Counted from the stretch's first letter, positions 51,206 to 63,042 are shown. The stretch is 64,000 nt of DNA from Brenneria roseae subsp. roseae (GCF_003115845.1 NZ_KZ819025.1:62001-126000), one strand, 5' to 3'. Program-made: numbers and translations. The notes: generated from the sequence alone by a model not told the origin.

Positions 51206-54200
51206 ATGGCCGAACCACGTTTTGTTCACCTGCGTGTTCACAGTGACTATTCCATGATCGATGGGCTGGCCAAGATCGGGCCGCTGGTAAAAAAAGCGGC
51301 GGCGCTGGGGATGCCCGCGCTGGCGATTACCGATTTCACCAACCTGTGTGGACTGGTGAAGTTTTATGGCGGTGCGCATGGCGCGGGTATCAAGCCCATT
51401 ATCGGCGCCGATGTGTTAGTCGCCAGTGAAGAACTGGGCGATGAACTGGCCCAGCTCACGATACTGGCGATGGACAACGAGGGATACCAGAATTTAACCC
51501 TGCTGATTTCACGCGCTTATCAGCGTGGCTATGGCGCTGCCGGCCCAACGATCGATCGCGATTGGCTTATTGAATATCGGCATGGGCTGATTCTGTTGTC
51601 AGGCGGACGCCATGGCGATGTCGGCAAGTTCGTGTTGCGTGGAAATCGGATGCAGGCCGAGCAGTGCGTGGCGTTTTATCAGCAGCACTTCCCTGACCGC
51701 TATTATCTGGAATTAATCCGCACCGGTCGTCCGGACGAAGAAAGCTATCTGCATTCGGCTGTAGAATTGGCGACAAAACACGGTATTCCTGTGGTTGCCA
51801 CTAACGATGTGCGTTTTATCAGTGAAGATGATTTCGATGCGCACGAAATTCGGGTTGCCATCCACGACGGTTATACCCTCGACGATCCCAAACGCCCCCG
51901 CAATTACAGTGCGCAGCAATACATGCGCACTGAAGATGAAATGTGCGAACTGTTTGCCGATGTGCCTGAAGCACTGATCAACAGCGTCGAAATCGCCAAG
52001 CGTTGTAATGTGACTATCCGCCTGGGTGAATACTTCCTGCCACAGTTCCCGACCGGGGATATGAGTACGGAAGACTATCTGGTCAAACGTGCAAAAGAAG
52101 GGCTGGAAGAGCGTCTCGAATTTCTATTCCCTGAACTGGAAACACGGACGCAAAGACGCCCTGAATATGATGAACGTCTGGATATCGAACTCAAGGTTAT
52201 CAACCAGATGGGATTCCCCGGTTACTTCCTGATCGTAATGGAATTTATCCAGTGGTCCAAGGATAACAATGTTCCCGTGGGGCCGGGACGTGGTTCTGGT
52301 GCGGGATCGCTGGTGGCCTATGCGTTGAAGATTACCGATCTGGATCCGCTGGAATTCGACCTGCTGTTTGAACGCTTCCTTAACCCCGAACGCGTATCCA
52401 TGCCTGACTTTGACGTCGATTTCTGCATGGAAAAACGCGATCTGGTGATTGACCACGTTGCGGAAATGTATGGCCGCGACGCGGTTTCACAGATTATTAC
52501 GTTTGGTACGATGGCGGCGAAAGCGGTTATCCGCGATGTAGGCCGCGTGCTGGGGCATCCCTACGGTTTTGTCGATCGTATTTCCAAACTGGTGCCGCCC
52601 GATCCGGGGATGACGCTGGAAAAAGCCTTTGCCGCCGAACCTCAGCTGCCTGAAATTTATGAGGCGGACGAAGAGGTCCGGGCCCTTATCGATATGGCGC
52701 GCAAGCTGGAAGGCGTGACGCGTAATGCCGGAAAACATGCCGGCGGGGTGGTGATATCTCCCACTAAAATCACTGATTTTGCGCCGTTGTACTGCGATGC
52801 CGAAGGTAACCATCCGGTTACCCAGTTTGATAAAAGCGATGTTGAATACGCCGGACTGGTGAAATTCGACTTCCTTGGCCTGCGAACGCTGACCATCATC
52901 GACTGGGCGTTGGAAATGATCAATGCGCGGCGGGCGAAACAAGGGCTTGAGCCGATAGATATCGCGGCGATCCCGCTTGATGATAAGAAGAGTTTCGACA
53001 TGTTGCAGCGGTCGGAAACCACGGCGGTATTCCAGCTTGAATCGCGCGGCATGAAAGATTTGATCAAACGTCTGAAACCCGACTGCTTTGAAGATATGAT
53101 CGCGTTGGTGGCGCTGTTTCGCCCTGGTCCATTGCAGTCCGGCATGGTGGATAACTTTATTGACCGTAAGCACGGTCGTGAAGCGATTTCCTATCCTGAT
53201 ATCGAATGGCAGCATGAATCGCTCAAGCCGGTGCTGGAACCGACCTATGGTATTATTCTGTATCAGGAACAGGTGATGCAGATCGCCCAGGTTCTGGCGG
53301 GATATACGCTGGGCGGGGCCGATATGCTGCGCCGGGCGATGGGTAAAAAGAATCCGGTCGAAATGGCCAAACAGCGCGGCGGTTTTGAAGACGGCGCCAA
53401 ATCGCGCGGCGTAGATGGCGAACTGGCGGTTAAAATCTTCGATCTGGTAGAAAAATTTGCCGGCTATGGGTTTAACAAGTCGCACTCGGCGGCTTATGCG
53501 CTGGTTTCCTATCAGACGCTATGGCTGAAAGCGCATTATCCTGCGGAATTCATGGCGGCGGTGATGACCGCCGATATGGATAACACCGATAAAGTGGTGG
53601 GGCTGGTTGACGAATGCTGGCGGATGGGGTTAAAAATCCTGCCGCCGGATATTAATAGCGGGCTTTACCATTTCCATGTTAACGATGACGGTGAAATCGT
53701 TTACGGTATCGGGGCGATTAAAGGCGTGGGTGAAGGCCCGATTGAAGCCATTATCGAGGCGCGTAATCAGGACGGTTATTTCAAAGAACTGTTTGATCTT
53801 TGCGCCCGGACGGATATCAAAAAGCTGAACCGCCGGGTGCTGGAAAAGCTGATCATGTCCGGGGCATTTGATCGTCTTGGGCCACACCGTGCCGCGCTGA
53901 TGAATTCATTGGGCGACGCGCTGAAGGCGGCCGATCAGCATGCCAAAGCGGAAGCGATCGGTCAGGTCGATATGTTCGGCGTCCTGGCGGACGCGCCTGA
54001 ACAGGTTGAACAATCCTACAGTACGGTTCCGCCCTGGCCGGAGCAGGTGGTGCTGGATGGTGAAAGGGAGACGCTGGGGCTCTATCTGACCGGCCACCCG
54101 ATCACCCAGTATCTTAAGGAAATCGAACGTTATGCCGGTGGCTTGCGTTTGAAAGATATGCACCCGACGGATCGGGGGAAAATGACCACTGCCGTCGGGC

Positions 54201-54688
54201 TGGTGTTGGCTGCCCGGGTAATGGTGACCAAGCGGGGAAACCGCATTGGTGTCTGTACGCTGGACGATCGTTCCGGTCGCCTTGAAATTATGCTGTTTAC
54301 CGATGCATTGGAAAAATATCAGCATTTGTTGGAAAAAGACCGTATCCTGATCGCCAGTGGCCAGGTCAGCTTTGATGACTTCAGCGGCGGGCTTAAAATG
54401 ACCGTCCGCGAGTTAATGGATATCAGCGAAGCGCGGGAAAAATATGCGCGCGGGCTTGCTATCTCGCTGACTGACAGGCAAATTGATGACCAGCTATTAA
54501 ACCGTCTCCGCCAATCGTTGGAACCCCATCGGTCGGGGACGATCCCAGTGCATCTCTACTACCAGCGAGAAGATGCGCGTGCCCGGTTACGTTTCGGTGC
54601 TGCATGGCGAATAACGCCGACGGATACGTTACTGAATGAGCTGCGCACATTAGTGGGGAATGAGCAGGTGGAACTGGAATTTGACTAA
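51206..54688 (+). CDS. dnaE: DNA polymerase III subunit alpha
   Basis: The replicative polymerase. It has 1160 residues, the E. coli length, with ATG at 51206; the longer frame is not homologous. The PHP domain is at the N-terminus ([15 protein letters not shown]). The catalytic palm shows [13 protein letters not shown] near residue 400 and the third Asp region near 555. The helix-hairpin-helix and OB-fold domains lie in the last third, and the C-terminus binds tau and beta. Placed between rnhB and accA. Confidence 0.99.
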   Translation: MAEPRFVHLRVHSDYSMIDGLAKIGPLVKKAAALGMPALAITDFTNLCGLVKFYGGAHGAGIKPIIGADVLVASEELGDELAQLTILAMDNEGYQNLTLLISRAYQRGYGAAGPTIDRDWLIEYRHGLILLSGGRHGDVGKFVLRGNRMQAEQCVAFYQQHFPDRYYLELIRTGRPDEESYLHSAVELATKHGIPVVATNDVRFISEDDFDAHEIRVAIHDGYTLDDPKRPRNYSAQQYMRTEDEMCELFADVPEALINSVEIAKRCNVTIRLGEYFLPQFPTGDMSTEDYLVKRAKEGLEERLEFLFPELETRTQRRPEYDERLDIELKVINQMGFPGYFLIVMEFIQWSKDNNVPVGPGRGSGAGSLVAYALKITDLDPLEFDLLFERFLNPERVSMPDFDVDFCMEKRDLVIDHVAEMYGRDAVSQIITFGTMAAKAVIRDVGRVLGHPYGFVDRISKLVPPDPGMTLEKAFAAEPQLPEIYEADEEVRALIDMARKLEGVTRNAGKHAGGVVISPTKITDFAPLYCDAEGNHPVTQFDKSDVEYAGLVKFDFLGLRTLTIIDWALEMINARRAKQGLEPIDIAAIPLDDKKSFDMLQRSETTAVFQLESRGMKDLIKRLKPDCFEDMIALVALFRPGPLQSGMVDNFIDRKHGREAISYPDIEWQHESLKPVLEPTYGIILYQEQVMQIAQVLAGYTLGGADMLRRAMGKKNPVEMAKQRGGFEDGAKSRGVDGELAVKIFDLVEKFAGYGFNKSHSAAYALVSYQTLWLKAHYPAEFMAAVMTADMDNTDKVVGLVDECWRMGLKILPPDINSGLYHFHVNDDGEIVYGIGAIKGVGEGPIEAIIEARNQDGYFKELFDLCARTDIKKLNRRVLEKLIMSGAFDRLGPHRAALMNSLGDALKAADQHAKAEAIGQVDMFGVLADAPEQVEQSYSTVPPWPEQVVLDGERETLGLYLTGHPITQYLKEIERYAGGLRLKDMHPTDRGKMTTAVGLVLAARVMVTKRGNRIGVCTLDDRSGRLEIMLFTDALEKYQHLLEKDRILIASGQVSFDDFSGGLKMTVRELMDISEAREKYARGLAISLTDRQIDDQLLNRLRQSLEPHRSGTIPVHLYYQREDARARLRFGAAWRITPTDTLLNELRTLVGNEQVELEFD

Positions 54689-54700
54689 TATAGGAATACT

Positions 54701-55660
54701 ATGAGTCTGAATTTTCTTGATTTTGAGCAGCCGATTGCAGAGTTGGAAGCGAAAATTGACTCGCTGACCGCAGTCAGCCGTCAAGACGAAAAATTAGATA
54801 TTAATCTGGACGAAGAAGTTCAGCGTCTGCGTGAGAAGAGCGTTGAACTGACGCGTAAAATTTTCTCCGATCTGGGGGCCTGGCAGGTCGCTCAGTTGGC
54901 GCGTCACCCACAGCGTCCGTATACGCTTGATTACGTTAAGCATATCTTTACCGACTTTGATGAATTAGCGGGCGATCGCGCCTATGCTGATGATAAAGCG
55001 ATTGTCGGTGGGATTGCGCGTCTGGATGGTCGTCCGGTGATGATTATTGGTCATCAGAAAGGGCGTGAAACCAAAGAAAAAATCCGTCGTAACTTTGGTA
55101 TGCCGGCGCCGGAAGGTTACCGCAAGGCGCTGCGACTGATGGAAATGGCTGAACGCTTCAGGATGCCGATTATCACCTTTATCGATACACCGGGCGCTTA
55201 TCCCGGCGTCGGCGCGGAAGAGCGCGGTCAGTCAGAGGCGATTGCGCGTAACCTGCGTGAAATGTCGACGCTGCGTGTGCCGATTGTCTGTACCGTTATT
55301 GGCGAAGGCGGTTCTGGCGGCGCGCTGGCAATCGGCGTTGGCGATAAAGTCAACATGCTGCAATACAGCACCTATTCTGTTATTTCCCCGGAAGGTTGTG
55401 CCTCTATCCTGTGGAAAAGTGCGGACAAAGCGCCGCTGGCCGCTGAAGCGATGGGCATTACCGCACCGCGGCTGAAAGAGCTGAAAATGATTGATAGCGT
55501 TATCCCTGAGCCGTTGGGATCGGCGCATCGTAACGTTGCCGCGATGTCGGAGTCGTTGAAAGCACAATTGCTGGCCGATCTGCTCGATTTGGACAGCCTG
55601 AGTGAAGAAGAACTGCTCAATCGTCGTTATCAGCGTCTGATGAATTACGGCTACTGCTGA
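54701..55660 (+). CDS. accA: Acetyl-CoA carboxylase carboxyltransferase subunit alpha
   Basis: With AccD it transfers the carboxyl group from biotin to acetyl-CoA, the first step of fatty-acid synthesis. It has 319 residues (E. coli 319) of the crotonase-like carboxyltransferase fold, with [18 protein letters not shown] near residue 160 and [11 protein letters not shown] near 205 forming the oxyanion site. It starts 12 bases after dnaE and ends at a terminator. E. coli ldcC, which follows accA there, is absent. Confidence 0.98.
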   Translation: MSLNFLDFEQPIAELEAKIDSLTAVSRQDEKLDINLDEEVQRLREKSVELTRKIFSDLGAWQVAQLARHPQRPYTLDYVKHIFTDFDELAGDRAYADDKAIVGGIARLDGRPVMIIGHQKGRETKEKIRRNFGMPAPEGYRKALRLMEMAERFRMPIITFIDTPGAYPGVGAEERGQSEAIARNLREMSTLRVPIVCTVIGEGGSGGALAIGVGDKVNMLQYSTYSVISPEGCASILWKSADKAPLAAEAMGITAPRLKELKMIDSVIPEPLGSAHRNVAAMSESLKAQLLADLLDLDSLSEEELLNRRYQRLMNYGYC

Positions 55661-55684
55661 TTTTATTCATTACGCTGTAATCTG

Positions 55685-55718
55685 AAAGTCTGCGATCAGC
55701 AATGGGAGCGGACTTTTT
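55685..55718 (+). terminator. Rho-independent terminator of accA
   Basis: A 9-bp stem AAAGTCTGC/GCGGACTTT (one wobble) with a 14-nt loop is followed by five T. Confidence 0.75.
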
Positions 55719-55820
55719 GCTATTATGAGCACCATGCGGGCGCGTGAGGTGTTATCCGTCTTTAGAAAATTATCTGTCGATTATCATCCCATTCACCATA
55801 CATAGTACAAGCAGGTACTC

Positions 55821-56210
55821 ATGCTAAAAATCCAGGATATTCATCATATTGCGATTATTGCCGCCGACTATGAACGCAGTAAGGCATTTTATTGCGATGT
55901 GTTGGGTTTTTCGCTGCAAAACGAGGTGTATCGTGCCGGGCGAGATTCATGGAAAGGTGATTTGGCATTGAACGGCCGGTACGTTATTGAACTGTTTTCT
56001 TTTCCCTCACCTCCGGCGCGGGTCAGTCAGCCTGAGGCATGCGGCCTGCGGCATCTGGCTTTTGCCGTTGAGAACGTTGAATTGGCGATGGCTTCGTTGA
56101 CCGATGCTGGTGTGAGCTGCGAACCGGTGCGCATCGATCCTGAAACGCAACGACGATTTATTTTTTTCCGCGATCCTGATGGATTGCCTTTAGAACTGTA
56201 TGAGGTTTAA
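55821..56210 (+). CDS. gloA2: VOC-family metalloprotein (GloA2/YaeR, glyoxalase I-like)
   Basis: A 129-residue single vicinal-oxygen-chelate domain matching E. coli YaeR. Candidate metal ligands are His in IHHIAIIA near residue 7, Glu in VIELFSFP near 56, His in GLRHLAF and the final Glu in LPLELYE. Substrate is not established; glyoxalase activity is only suggested by the family. It ends 3 bases before tilS, as in E. coli. Confidence 0.93.
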   Translation: MLKIQDIHHIAIIAADYERSKAFYCDVLGFSLQNEVYRAGRDSWKGDLALNGRYVIELFSFPSPPARVSQPEACGLRHLAFAVENVELAMASLTDAGVSCEPVRIDPETQRRFIFFRDPDGLPLELYEV

Positions 56211-56213
56211 ACC

Positions 56214-57527
56214 GTGACGATCGCGGAAACCTTGCTTGATTCAGTGGCTGAATGTACTGCGGGCCATCGGCATATACTGATGGCGTACAGCGGCGGTTTG
56301 GATTCCAGCGTGTTATTGCATCTCCTGGTCACATTACGCCTGCGTGATGACCGGGTTATCCGTGCCGCTTATGTGCATCATGGTCTGAATCCGCTGGCGG
56401 ATAGTTGGGCGGAACATTGTCGGCACTGCTGCCAGCAGTGGCAGGTGCCTTTTGCTTCGCTGCCCGTGACGGTGGATGCGCAAAACGGCGGAATTGAAGC
56501 GGCGGCAAGGGAGGCGCGCTATCAGGCTTTGAGTGCGCATTTGCAGGATGACGAGGTATTGCTGACGGCACAGCACCTTGATGACCAGAGTGAAACTTTT
56601 TTGCTGGCGCTCAAGCGCGGCAGCGGACCTGCCGGGCTTTCCTCCATGGCGGCTTGCGCTGAGCTTGATGGCCATCCGTTATTACGACCGCTGTTAGCAT
56701 TCTCGCGGCAACAGTTGGAACAGTATGCGGCGCAGCATCAGCTGAGCTGGATTGAAGACAACAGTAATCAGGATGCTCGCTTTGACCGGAATTTTTTACG
56801 TCATCGGGTGCTGCCACTGCTAACCCAGCGTTGGCCGCATTTTTCTTCGGCCGTGGCGCGCAGTGCGCAACTGTGTGCTGAGCAGGAACAACTGCTGGAT
56901 GAACTGCTGGCTGAGTCGCTGCACGCCTTGTGTCAGCCTGATGGGGCACTGAGTATTGCAGGATTGCGCCCATTGAGTCCGGTGCGTCGTTTTGCGTTGC
57001 TGCGCCGTTGGCTGGCAGGAAACGGCGTACCGATGCCGGCACGCGATCAACTACACCGGTTATGGCATGAAGTAGCGATCAGCCGTCAGGATGCAGAACC
57101 TGTGTTGCAGCTTGGTCAATGGCAAATCCGGCGTTTTCGTCAGTATCTCTATGTTCTGCCGCTGATGTCGTCACTAAAAAACTGTGTCTTGCCGTGGCAA
57201 CCACAATCGGGACCGCTGGCATTGCCTGATGGGCTGGGATCGCTGGCATTGGCCGAGCACGGAACCGCTATTCGCCCACCGCGTGCGGAGGAGCCTGTCA
57301 GCATTCGTTTTACCGCCAGCGGCATGCTCTATATTGTTGGCCGATCGCATGGGCGTCAGCTCAAGAAGCTGTGGCAGGAGATGGGCGTGCCGCCGTGGTG
57401 GCGCGACAGGACGCCGTTGGTGTTTTATGGCGAACAACCCATCGCCGCGCCTGGACAGTTTGTGACGCGGGAAGGGCAGGCTGAAGAAAATGGTCCATGC
57501 TGGCATATTGACTGGCGTAAAACCTGA
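56214..57527 (+). CDS. tilS: tRNA(Ile)-lysidine synthase
   Basis: It attaches lysine to C34 of the CAT-anticodon tRNA-Ile2, changing both charging and decoding to AUA; it is essential. It has 437 residues (E. coli 432) with a GTG start. The N-terminal PP-loop ATPase motif is SGGLDSSVLL (about residues 25-34), AAREARY follows near 100, and a C-terminal TilS substrate-binding domain covers about 355-430. It converges with rof across a terminator. Confidence 0.97.
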   Translation: MTIAETLLDSVAECTAGHRHILMAYSGGLDSSVLLHLLVTLRLRDDRVIRAAYVHHGLNPLADSWAEHCRHCCQQWQVPFASLPVTVDAQNGGIEAAAREARYQALSAHLQDDEVLLTAQHLDDQSETFLLALKRGSGPAGLSSMAACAELDGHPLLRPLLAFSRQQLEQYAAQHQLSWIEDNSNQDARFDRNFLRHRVLPLLTQRWPHFSSAVARSAQLCAEQEQLLDELLAESLHALCQPDGALSIAGLRPLSPVRRFALLRRWLAGNGVPMPARDQLHRLWHEVAISRQDAEPVLQLGQWQIRRFRQYLYVLPLMSSLKNCVLPWQPQSGPLALPDGLGSLALAEHGTAIRPPRAEEPVSIRFTASGMLYIVGRSHGRQLKKLWQEMGVPPWWRDRTPLVFYGEQPIAAPGQFVTREGQAEENGPCWHIDWRKT

Positions 57528-57552
57528 GTAGTGATCTCTGAAGGCTGAAATG

Positions 57553-57593
57553 AAAACGGACAACCAGGGGCGTGTACACAGGTTGTCCGTTTT
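57553..57593. terminator. Bidirectional terminator between tilS and rof
   Basis: A 13-bp perfect stem AAAACGGACAACC/GGTTGTCCGTTTT with a 15-nt loop; the A and T ends of the stem give T runs in both directions. Confidence 0.88.
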
Positions 57594-57613
57594 GAAGAAA
57601 AGCTTGCGGGGCG

Positions 57614-57868
57614 TCAAGATTCGCTGACGACGACTTTTCCTATTTCCGGATGGCTGAAGCTGACAATGTGATCGAGTCGCAGTTCACGTGTTGAACCCGC
57701 CTCTTCGATCACCAGGTATTCCACATGTTTACGTGAGATCATATCACTGGCCTTGCCGGTAACGATCTCACCACTACGCAGTTCCAGCGTCAGCGTTAAG
57801 TTTTGCTGACAGGTCGCTTCCAGGTTGTCGTAATCATCACAGTTGATGGGTTGATATTCGTTACTCAT
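57614..57868 (-). CDS. rof: Rho-binding antiterminator Rof
   Basis: A small protein (84 residues from the ATG at 57868, the E. coli length) that binds Rho and inhibits Rho-dependent termination. The Sm-like fold is recognised by [13 protein letters not shown] at the N-terminus and [21 protein letters not shown] in the middle. Another ATG at 57874 would add two residues. Its start overlaps the last codons of yaeP, so translation is probably coupled. Confidence 0.95.
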   Translation of the reverse strand: MSNEYQPINCDDYDNLEATCQQNLTLTLELRSGEIVTGKASDMISRKHVEYLVIEEAGSTRELRLDHIVSFSHPEIGKVVVSES

Positions 57869-58061
57869 TGACATAATCGCTCACCAATAAGTTAGCGGCG
57901 GCATAGGCCGCCTGTTCCCTGACAGAGGATGGCAATGCCGTATTCGCGGCGATTTCATCCAGGGTTTTCAATACACAACCCAGCGCGTCGGGTATATAGC
58001 CCAGATCGCCGCTGGCGATCTCTGCGTATAAGCGGCGTACTAATTCACAGTATTGTTGCAC
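57861..58061 (-). CDS. yaeP: YaeP family protein
   Basis: A 66-residue protein of unknown function, conserved next to rof in enterobacteria. GTG at 58061 has a near-perfect GGAGG 5 bases upstream and gives exactly the E. coli length; the longest frame from 58100 adds 13 residues through the ribosome site. Conserved segments are [20 protein letters not shown] and [16 protein letters not shown]. It is probably co-transcribed with rof. Confidence 0.94.
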   Translation of the reverse strand: MQQYCELVRRLYAEIASGDLGYIPDALGCVLKTLDEIAANTALPSSVREQAAYAAANLLVSDYVNE

Positions 58062-58300
58062 TATATCCTCCCTTGAAAGCTTAACCCGGTAGACATTCAT
58101 GCATCATCACTTTGACTGCATCTGATGTTGTAAGCCTACGAAGATAAACTCTATTTATCCAGACGACTATAGCATAGGCTCCGTCAGGATATCAGTATTC
58201 CTCAGATACCTAATCTATCAGTTACGTGGCGGATATCACCTTTACTGTGAGGATAGTACGAACTCAAGTACACTGTCAGCGGATAAATACGAGGTAACAG

Positions 58301-58849
58301 ATGGCATTAAAAGCAACGGTTTACAAAGCAACGGTGAATATCGCGGACATGGATCGTCATTTTTTCCATGACGCCAGCCTGACGATTGCCCAACACCCTT
58401 CAGAAACAGAGCAGCGCATGATGTTGCGTTTGCTGGCGTGGATCTGTCATGCGGATGAAAATCTACGCTTCACCAAAGGGTTAAGTGCTGACGATGAGCC
58501 GGAAATCTGGTTGCGCAATGACACCATGGAGTTGGAGCTATGGATTGAACTGGGGCTACCGGATGAAAGGCGACTGAAAAAAGCCTGTAACCAGTCGCGT
58601 GCGGTCGTTCTGTATGCCTATAGTGACCGTGCCGGACAGGTATGGCGGCAAAATATCGCAGATAAAATCGCCGGGTATAAAAACCTGACCGTTCGTTTTC
58701 TTGACGATCGCCAACTGATTCAGCTTACTGCGCTGGCTCAGCGCAACATGACGCTACAGGCGACGTTGCAGGAAGGAACGATCTGGTTGTCGGATGATAA
58801 GAATAGTCTGGAAATCACTTTTGCCGACTGGCAAATTGCCCGGAAATAA
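58301..58849 (+). CDS. yaeQ: YaeQ family protein
   Basis: A 182-residue cytoplasmic protein (E. coli 181) of the YaeQ family, which has a variant PD-(D/E)XK nuclease-like fold in known structures. It begins [20 protein letters not shown]; conserved [10 protein letters not shown] and [10 protein letters not shown] segments are present. In E. coli it was first reported as a suppressor of rfaH loss. Molecular function is not settled. It lies between the divergent yaeP-rof pair and nlpE. Confidence 0.95.
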   Translation: MALKATVYKATVNIADMDRHFFHDASLTIAQHPSETEQRMMLRLLAWICHADENLRFTKGLSADDEPEIWLRNDTMELELWIELGLPDERRLKKACNQSRAVVLYAYSDRAGQVWRQNIADKIAGYKNLTVRFLDDRQLIQLTALAQRNMTLQATLQEGTIWLSDDKNSLEITFADWQIARK

Positions 58850-58996
58850 CAGAGATGAACAAAAATTAGGGCAAAATAGCAGGGATAAAGCATAAAAATG
58901 GTGTTCTTTATATCTTTTATACCGATCGGTTGTTCTACATAAAAGCGATTCGGTGTATTTGTTTGAGCACCTGACAAACGCAGCAGGATGATAACG

Positions 58997-59689
58997 ATGA
59001 AAAAAATGGCTCTCGGTATGCTGTTTCTGGCAGGTATTTCTGTCCTGATAGGATGCCATACGCGCTCACAAATGCAGGAAGAACCACTTAAGCCTATGGC
59101 ACAAAGCTACCGCGGCACGCTCCCCTGTGCCGATTGTGAAGGTATTGATACTTCACTGTTTTTGGAGAAGGACGGTACGTTTATTCTGCGTGAGCATTAC
59201 CAAACCACACGCGCAGGCGCCAATACCTTTGCTGAGTACGGGCAGTGGCGAAGAACGGCGGATATGCTGGTGTTAACCAACAGTCATGGTGAGAAACGCT
59301 ACTTTCGCCCGACGAATGATGGTCTTGAAATGCTCGACCAGCAAGGCGTCGTGATCCAATCGTCTTTGCCTTATCAGTTGAAAATCAGTGAACAACCGCT
59401 ACCGGATACTCCCATGCTGATGAAAGGTATGTATCGTTATATGGCGGATGCCGCGACCTTTGCTGATTGCGCGACCGGTAAAACCTTTGTGGTGCAGAAT
59501 AATATCCAACTGGAAAGGCGCTACCTAAAAACGGTAACCGAAGCAGGCAACCCCGTATTTACGACATTTACCGCTCATTTTGCGATCGTCCCGTCGATGG
59601 AAGAAGGACGGATGACCAAAGCCCTGATCCCCGACAAGGATAACGTGAGAATGAATGCGCAAGGGCGCTGCGATACGCGGGTGGAGTAG
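58997..59689 (+). CDS. nlpE: Envelope stress lipoprotein NlpE (CutF)
   Basis: An outer-membrane lipoprotein that senses surface contact, lipoprotein-trafficking faults and copper, and activates the Cpx response through CpxA. It has 230 residues with lipobox LIGC, then the N-terminal domain with the CxxC pair in LPCADCEGIDT (about residues 37-47) and a C-terminal OB-like domain with a second cysteine pair (DCATG, and RCDTRVE at the end). ATG at 58997 has AGGA 8 bases upstream; an ATG at 58988 would leave no spacing. Confidence 0.94.
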   Translation: MKKMALGMLFLAGISVLIGCHTRSQMQEEPLKPMAQSYRGTLPCADCEGIDTSLFLEKDGTFILREHYQTTRAGANTFAEYGQWRRTADMLVLTNSHGEKRYFRPTNDGLEMLDQQGVVIQSSLPYQLKISEQPLPDTPMLMKGMYRYMADAATFADCATGKTFVVQNNIQLERRYLKTVTEAGNPVFTTFTAHFAIVPSMEEGRMTKALIPDKDNVRMNAQGRCDTRVE

Positions 59690-59700
59690 TTGGCAACATA

Positions 59701-59729
59701 AAGGCGCTGATGGGGTCAGCGCCTTTTTT
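59701..59729 (+). terminator. Terminator of nlpE, convergent with mutS
   Basis: A 10-bp stem AAGGCGCTGA/TCAGCGCCTT with a 4-nt loop is followed by six T. It lies between nlpE and the mutS 3' end. Confidence 0.92.
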
Positions 59730-59753
59730 GATATGACGATGGAATTTTCCGGC

Positions 59754-62321
59754 TTACAGCATTTTCTTCAACTGATACAGCCAGTCCAGCGCCTGACGTG
59801 GCGTTAACGCGTCTGGATCGATGGATTCTAACGCTTCCAGCGCAGGCGACGGTTCTTCTTCATTTCCCAGCAGTGCCAGCTGTGCGCCATCAATGTGGCT
59901 GGCTGACGCATTGTTGGATAGCGTTTCCAGCTCTTTGAGCTTTTGGCGTGCTCGCTTGATGACATCTTTCGGCACGCCCGCCAACGCCGCCACCGCCAGT
60001 CCATAACTTTTGCTGGCGGCGCCATCCTGAACGCTGTGCATAAATGCGATAGTGTCACCATGCTCGCGCGCGTCCAGATGCACATTGACGACGCCTTCCA
60101 TTTTTTCAGGCAGATTGGTCAGTTCGAAATAGTGGGTTGCGAATAGCGTCATGGCTTTGATGCGGTTAGCCAGATTTTCAGCACAGGCCCAGGCTAAGGA
60201 TAAACCATCATAGGTTGATGTTCCGCGACCGATTTCGTCCATCAGTACCAGACTATTTTCCGTGGCGTTATGCAGGATATTCGCGGTTTCCGTCATTTCT
60301 ACCATAAAGGTTGAACGACCGGAGGCCAGATCGTCAGCGGCACCCACGCGGGTGAAAATGCGATCCACCGGGCCAATAACGGCCTGATCGGCGGGAACGA
60401 AGCAGCCAATGTGCGCCATCAGCACGATCAGCGCCGCCTGACGCATATAGGTGCTTTTCCCGCCCATATTCGGACCGGTAACGATCAGCATGCGGCGCTG
60501 CGGAGAAAGAGACAGTGGATTCGAGATAAAGGGTTCACTGAGAACCTGTTCCACCACCGGGTGACGCCCGCCAACAATCTTGATGCCAGGTTTGTCGCTG
60601 AGCGTCGGACAGACATAGTTCAGCGTATCCGCGCGCTCCGCCAGATTGGTCAGCACATCCAATTCGGCGAGGGCCGCCGCACTTTGCTGAAGTTCGGCCA
60701 GATGGGGCAGCAGCAGGTCGAACAGTTCGTCATAGAGGGCTTTTTCCAATGCCAGCGCCTTGCCTTTGGAGGTCAGCACCTTGTCTTCATATTCTTTCAG
60801 TTCGGGAATGATGTAACGTTCGGCATTTTTCAGCGTTTGGCGGCGTACATAATGTATCGGCACCAGATGACTTTGGCCGCGGCTGACCTGAATATAATAG
60901 CCGTGTACGCCATTAAAACCGACCTTGAGCGTATCCAGCCCCAGTTTCTCACGCTCGCGGATTTCCAGCCTGTCCAGATAATCACTGGCGCCGTCAGCCA
61001 GCGCCCGCCATTCATCCAGCTCGGCATTGTAACCCGGAGCAATCACGCCACCGTCGCGAACCAGTACCGGCGGGGACTCGATGACGGCACGTTCAAGTAG
61101 CGCCTGTAGTTCGTCGAATTGCCCAATCTGGCTCACTAGCTGACGGATAGCGTCCGTTTCCAACGGCGCCAATTGGGCGCGAATATCGGGAAATTGCTGG
61201 AAAGCATGGCGCATGCGCGCCAGGTCGCGCGGACGGGCGGTGCGAAGCGCCAGACGCGCCAGAATACGTTCCAGATCGCCGACCTGACGCAGAGAAGGCT
61301 GCAATTCAGGTGCAATGTTTTGCAGTGCGCTGATGGCCTGCTGACGCTGCGTTAATGCGGCAATATCCCGGCTGGGCATATGGATCCAGCGTTTCAACAT
61401 CCTGCTGCCCATGGGCGTGACGGTACAGTCGAGCACGGCGGCCAGCGTATTTTCCGTTCCGCCGGACAGATTCTGCGTCAGTTCCAGATTACGCCGTGTG
61501 GCGGCATCCATGATGATGCCATCCTGCTGACGTTCCATGGTGATGCTGCGGATATGCGGCAGGGAGGTACGCTGGGTATCTTTGGCATATTGCAGCAGAC
61601 AGCCTGCCGCCCGCAGCGCCGGCTTGGCCTGCTCAACGCCAAATCCGGTGAGATCGCGCGTGCCGAATTGCAGATTGAGCTGCTGACGGGCGGTATCCAG
61701 TTCGAATTCCCACAGCGGACGGCGGCGCAGACCATGACGATGTTCAATCAACTGCATGGACTCAAATGATTCGGGATAGAGCAGTTCGGCTGGATTGGTG
61801 CGTTGCAGCTCGGCAGTCATGGTTTCCTGATCGGCAGGTTCGGTGATCTGGAAACGGCCGGAACTGATATCCAGCGTGGCATAGCCGAATCCGCGGCCAT
61901 CCTGCCAGATAGCGGCCAACAGGTTGTCTTGTTTTTCCTGTAGTAATGCTTCGTCACTGATGGTGCCGGGGGTTACGATGCGTACGACCTTGCGCTCTAC
62001 CGGCCCTTTGCTGGTGGCCGGATCGCCGATTTGTTCGCAAATGGCGACGGATTCGCCCAGTTGCACCAGCTTGGCAAGGTAGTTTTCAACGGCGTGATGC
62101 GGTACGCCGGCCATGGGGATGGGCTCACCGGCAGAAGCTCCCCGCTTGGTCAGCGAAATATCCAGCAGCTGAGATGCCCGTTTGGCATCGTCATAGAACA
62201 GCTCGTAGAAGTCACCCATGCGATAAAACAGCAGAATTTCCGGATGTTGTGATTTCAACTTGAAGTACTGCTGCATCATGGGCGTGTGGGCGGTGATGTC
62301 CTTGTCAATAGACTCATTCAT
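59754..62321 (-). CDS. mutS: DNA mismatch repair protein MutS
   Basis: It recognises mismatches and small loops and recruits MutL. It has 855 residues (E. coli 853). The mismatch-contacting Phe-x-Glu is in [10 protein letters not shown] (about residues 36-45); the connector, lever and clamp domains follow. The C-terminal ATPase has Walker [11 protein letters not shown] near residue 615, Walker B and the [12 protein letters not shown] segment near 694, and the dimer helix-turn-helix at the end. All domains are intact. In E. coli mutS is not beside nlpE. Confidence 0.98.
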   Translation of the reverse strand: MNESIDKDITAHTPMMQQYFKLKSQHPEILLFYRMGDFYELFYDDAKRASQLLDISLTKRGASAGEPIPMAGVPHHAVENYLAKLVQLGESVAICEQIGDPATSKGPVERKVVRIVTPGTISDEALLQEKQDNLLAAIWQDGRGFGYATLDISSGRFQITEPADQETMTAELQRTNPAELLYPESFESMQLIEHRHGLRRRPLWEFELDTARQQLNLQFGTRDLTGFGVEQAKPALRAAGCLLQYAKDTQRTSLPHIRSITMERQQDGIIMDAATRRNLELTQNLSGGTENTLAAVLDCTVTPMGSRMLKRWIHMPSRDIAALTQRQQAISALQNIAPELQPSLRQVGDLERILARLALRTARPRDLARMRHAFQQFPDIRAQLAPLETDAIRQLVSQIGQFDELQALLERAVIESPPVLVRDGGVIAPGYNAELDEWRALADGASDYLDRLEIREREKLGLDTLKVGFNGVHGYYIQVSRGQSHLVPIHYVRRQTLKNAERYIIPELKEYEDKVLTSKGKALALEKALYDELFDLLLPHLAELQQSAAALAELDVLTNLAERADTLNYVCPTLSDKPGIKIVGGRHPVVEQVLSEPFISNPLSLSPQRRMLIVTGPNMGGKSTYMRQAALIVLMAHIGCFVPADQAVIGPVDRIFTRVGAADDLASGRSTFMVEMTETANILHNATENSLVLMDEIGRGTSTYDGLSLAWACAENLANRIKAMTLFATHYFELTNLPEKMEGVVNVHLDAREHGDTIAFMHSVQDGAASKSYGLAVAALAGVPKDVIKRARQKLKELETLSNNASASHIDGAQLALLGNEEEPSPALEALESIDPDALTPRQALDWLYQLKKML

Positions 62322-62467
62322 ATTGATTTTACTCGGTTTTTAGTCTTTCAATCGGATCAGGTGGCCGCTTGTAAAATAGTCAAAAACCTACCTGAACCCA
62401 TAAATTTGTATACTAGATAAGATGTGATCACCATCCTGTCTGGCTGATATACATTTGGACGACTTAG

Positions 62468-62892
62468 ATGAATATGACACTCAATCAGTCTATTATAATC
62501 AATAAGTTATCTGTTGATGTGAAACCAGCCTTCGATCCCGAAGGGCGTATCATCCGTGTTCCAAATCCTGAACGAAAACCCTATCTTATCACCGATAATC
62601 ACCGTGATTCACCCGTAGGTTTTGGTGTAAAAATCAGTACTACTAAAAAAACCGATATCATCCAGCGACAGGTAGATCCCGGGCAACGGACGGCAACCGG
62701 GGTAAAGCACCACAGGAAGTTATCAGAGCCACGATTGGAAATGTATCGGATTTTGCCAATATCGATCAGACACGCGAAACGGCTCGCAACTTTGCTCAGA
62801 CGATGGAACAAACGAAGCGAAGTCCGTATGCGATCAGAAAAGAAATCAATGTGGCTGAACTGACCATCAGTTTTCAGTGGGTTAGTCAATAG
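62468..62892 (+). pseudogene. Tyrosine-recombinase (phage-type integrase) N-terminal remnant, frameshifted
   Basis: The first frame (from 62468) reads MNMTLNQSIII..., then SPVGFGVKISTTKKTDIIQRQV, the arm-DNA-binding start typical of phage integrases. Near 62680 homology moves to another frame, which reads KAPQEVIRATIGNVSDFANI and then RETARNFAQTMEQTKRSPYA, AELT, ending at TAG 62890-62892. So the gene carries a frameshift and lacks the core and catalytic domains with the Arg-His-Arg-Tyr residues. It is a relic of an integrated element next to mutS. Confidence 0.8.
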
Positions 62893-63015
62893 TCGTTATT
62901 AAGCGATGTGTATGATTTATAATGGTTTCAATAATCAATAATTATCACGGTAATTATTTGGATTGAGTTAATGCCGATGAGAGAAAAAACCAAAAATGTA
63001 GACCATCGATATACT

Positions 63016-63042
63016 AAAAAATGGCTGATTAGCCCATTTTTT
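63016..63042. terminator. Bidirectional hairpin with T runs at the end of the small-ORF cluster
   Basis: AAAAATGGCT-GATT-AGCCCATTTTTT has one bulged C and A/T runs on both sides. On the minus strand it overlaps the stop codon of the membrane-protein remnant at 63029. Confidence 0.65.

Noticed and set aside
52487-53485. 332-codon minus-strand ORF inside dnaE
   Set aside because: It is antisense to the conserved polymerase domain, has no recognisable family features, and reflects codon bias of the real gene.
60411-61100. 229-codon plus-strand ORF opposite mutS
   Set aside because: Shadow of mutS codons, rich in Arg, Gln and His, with no domain.
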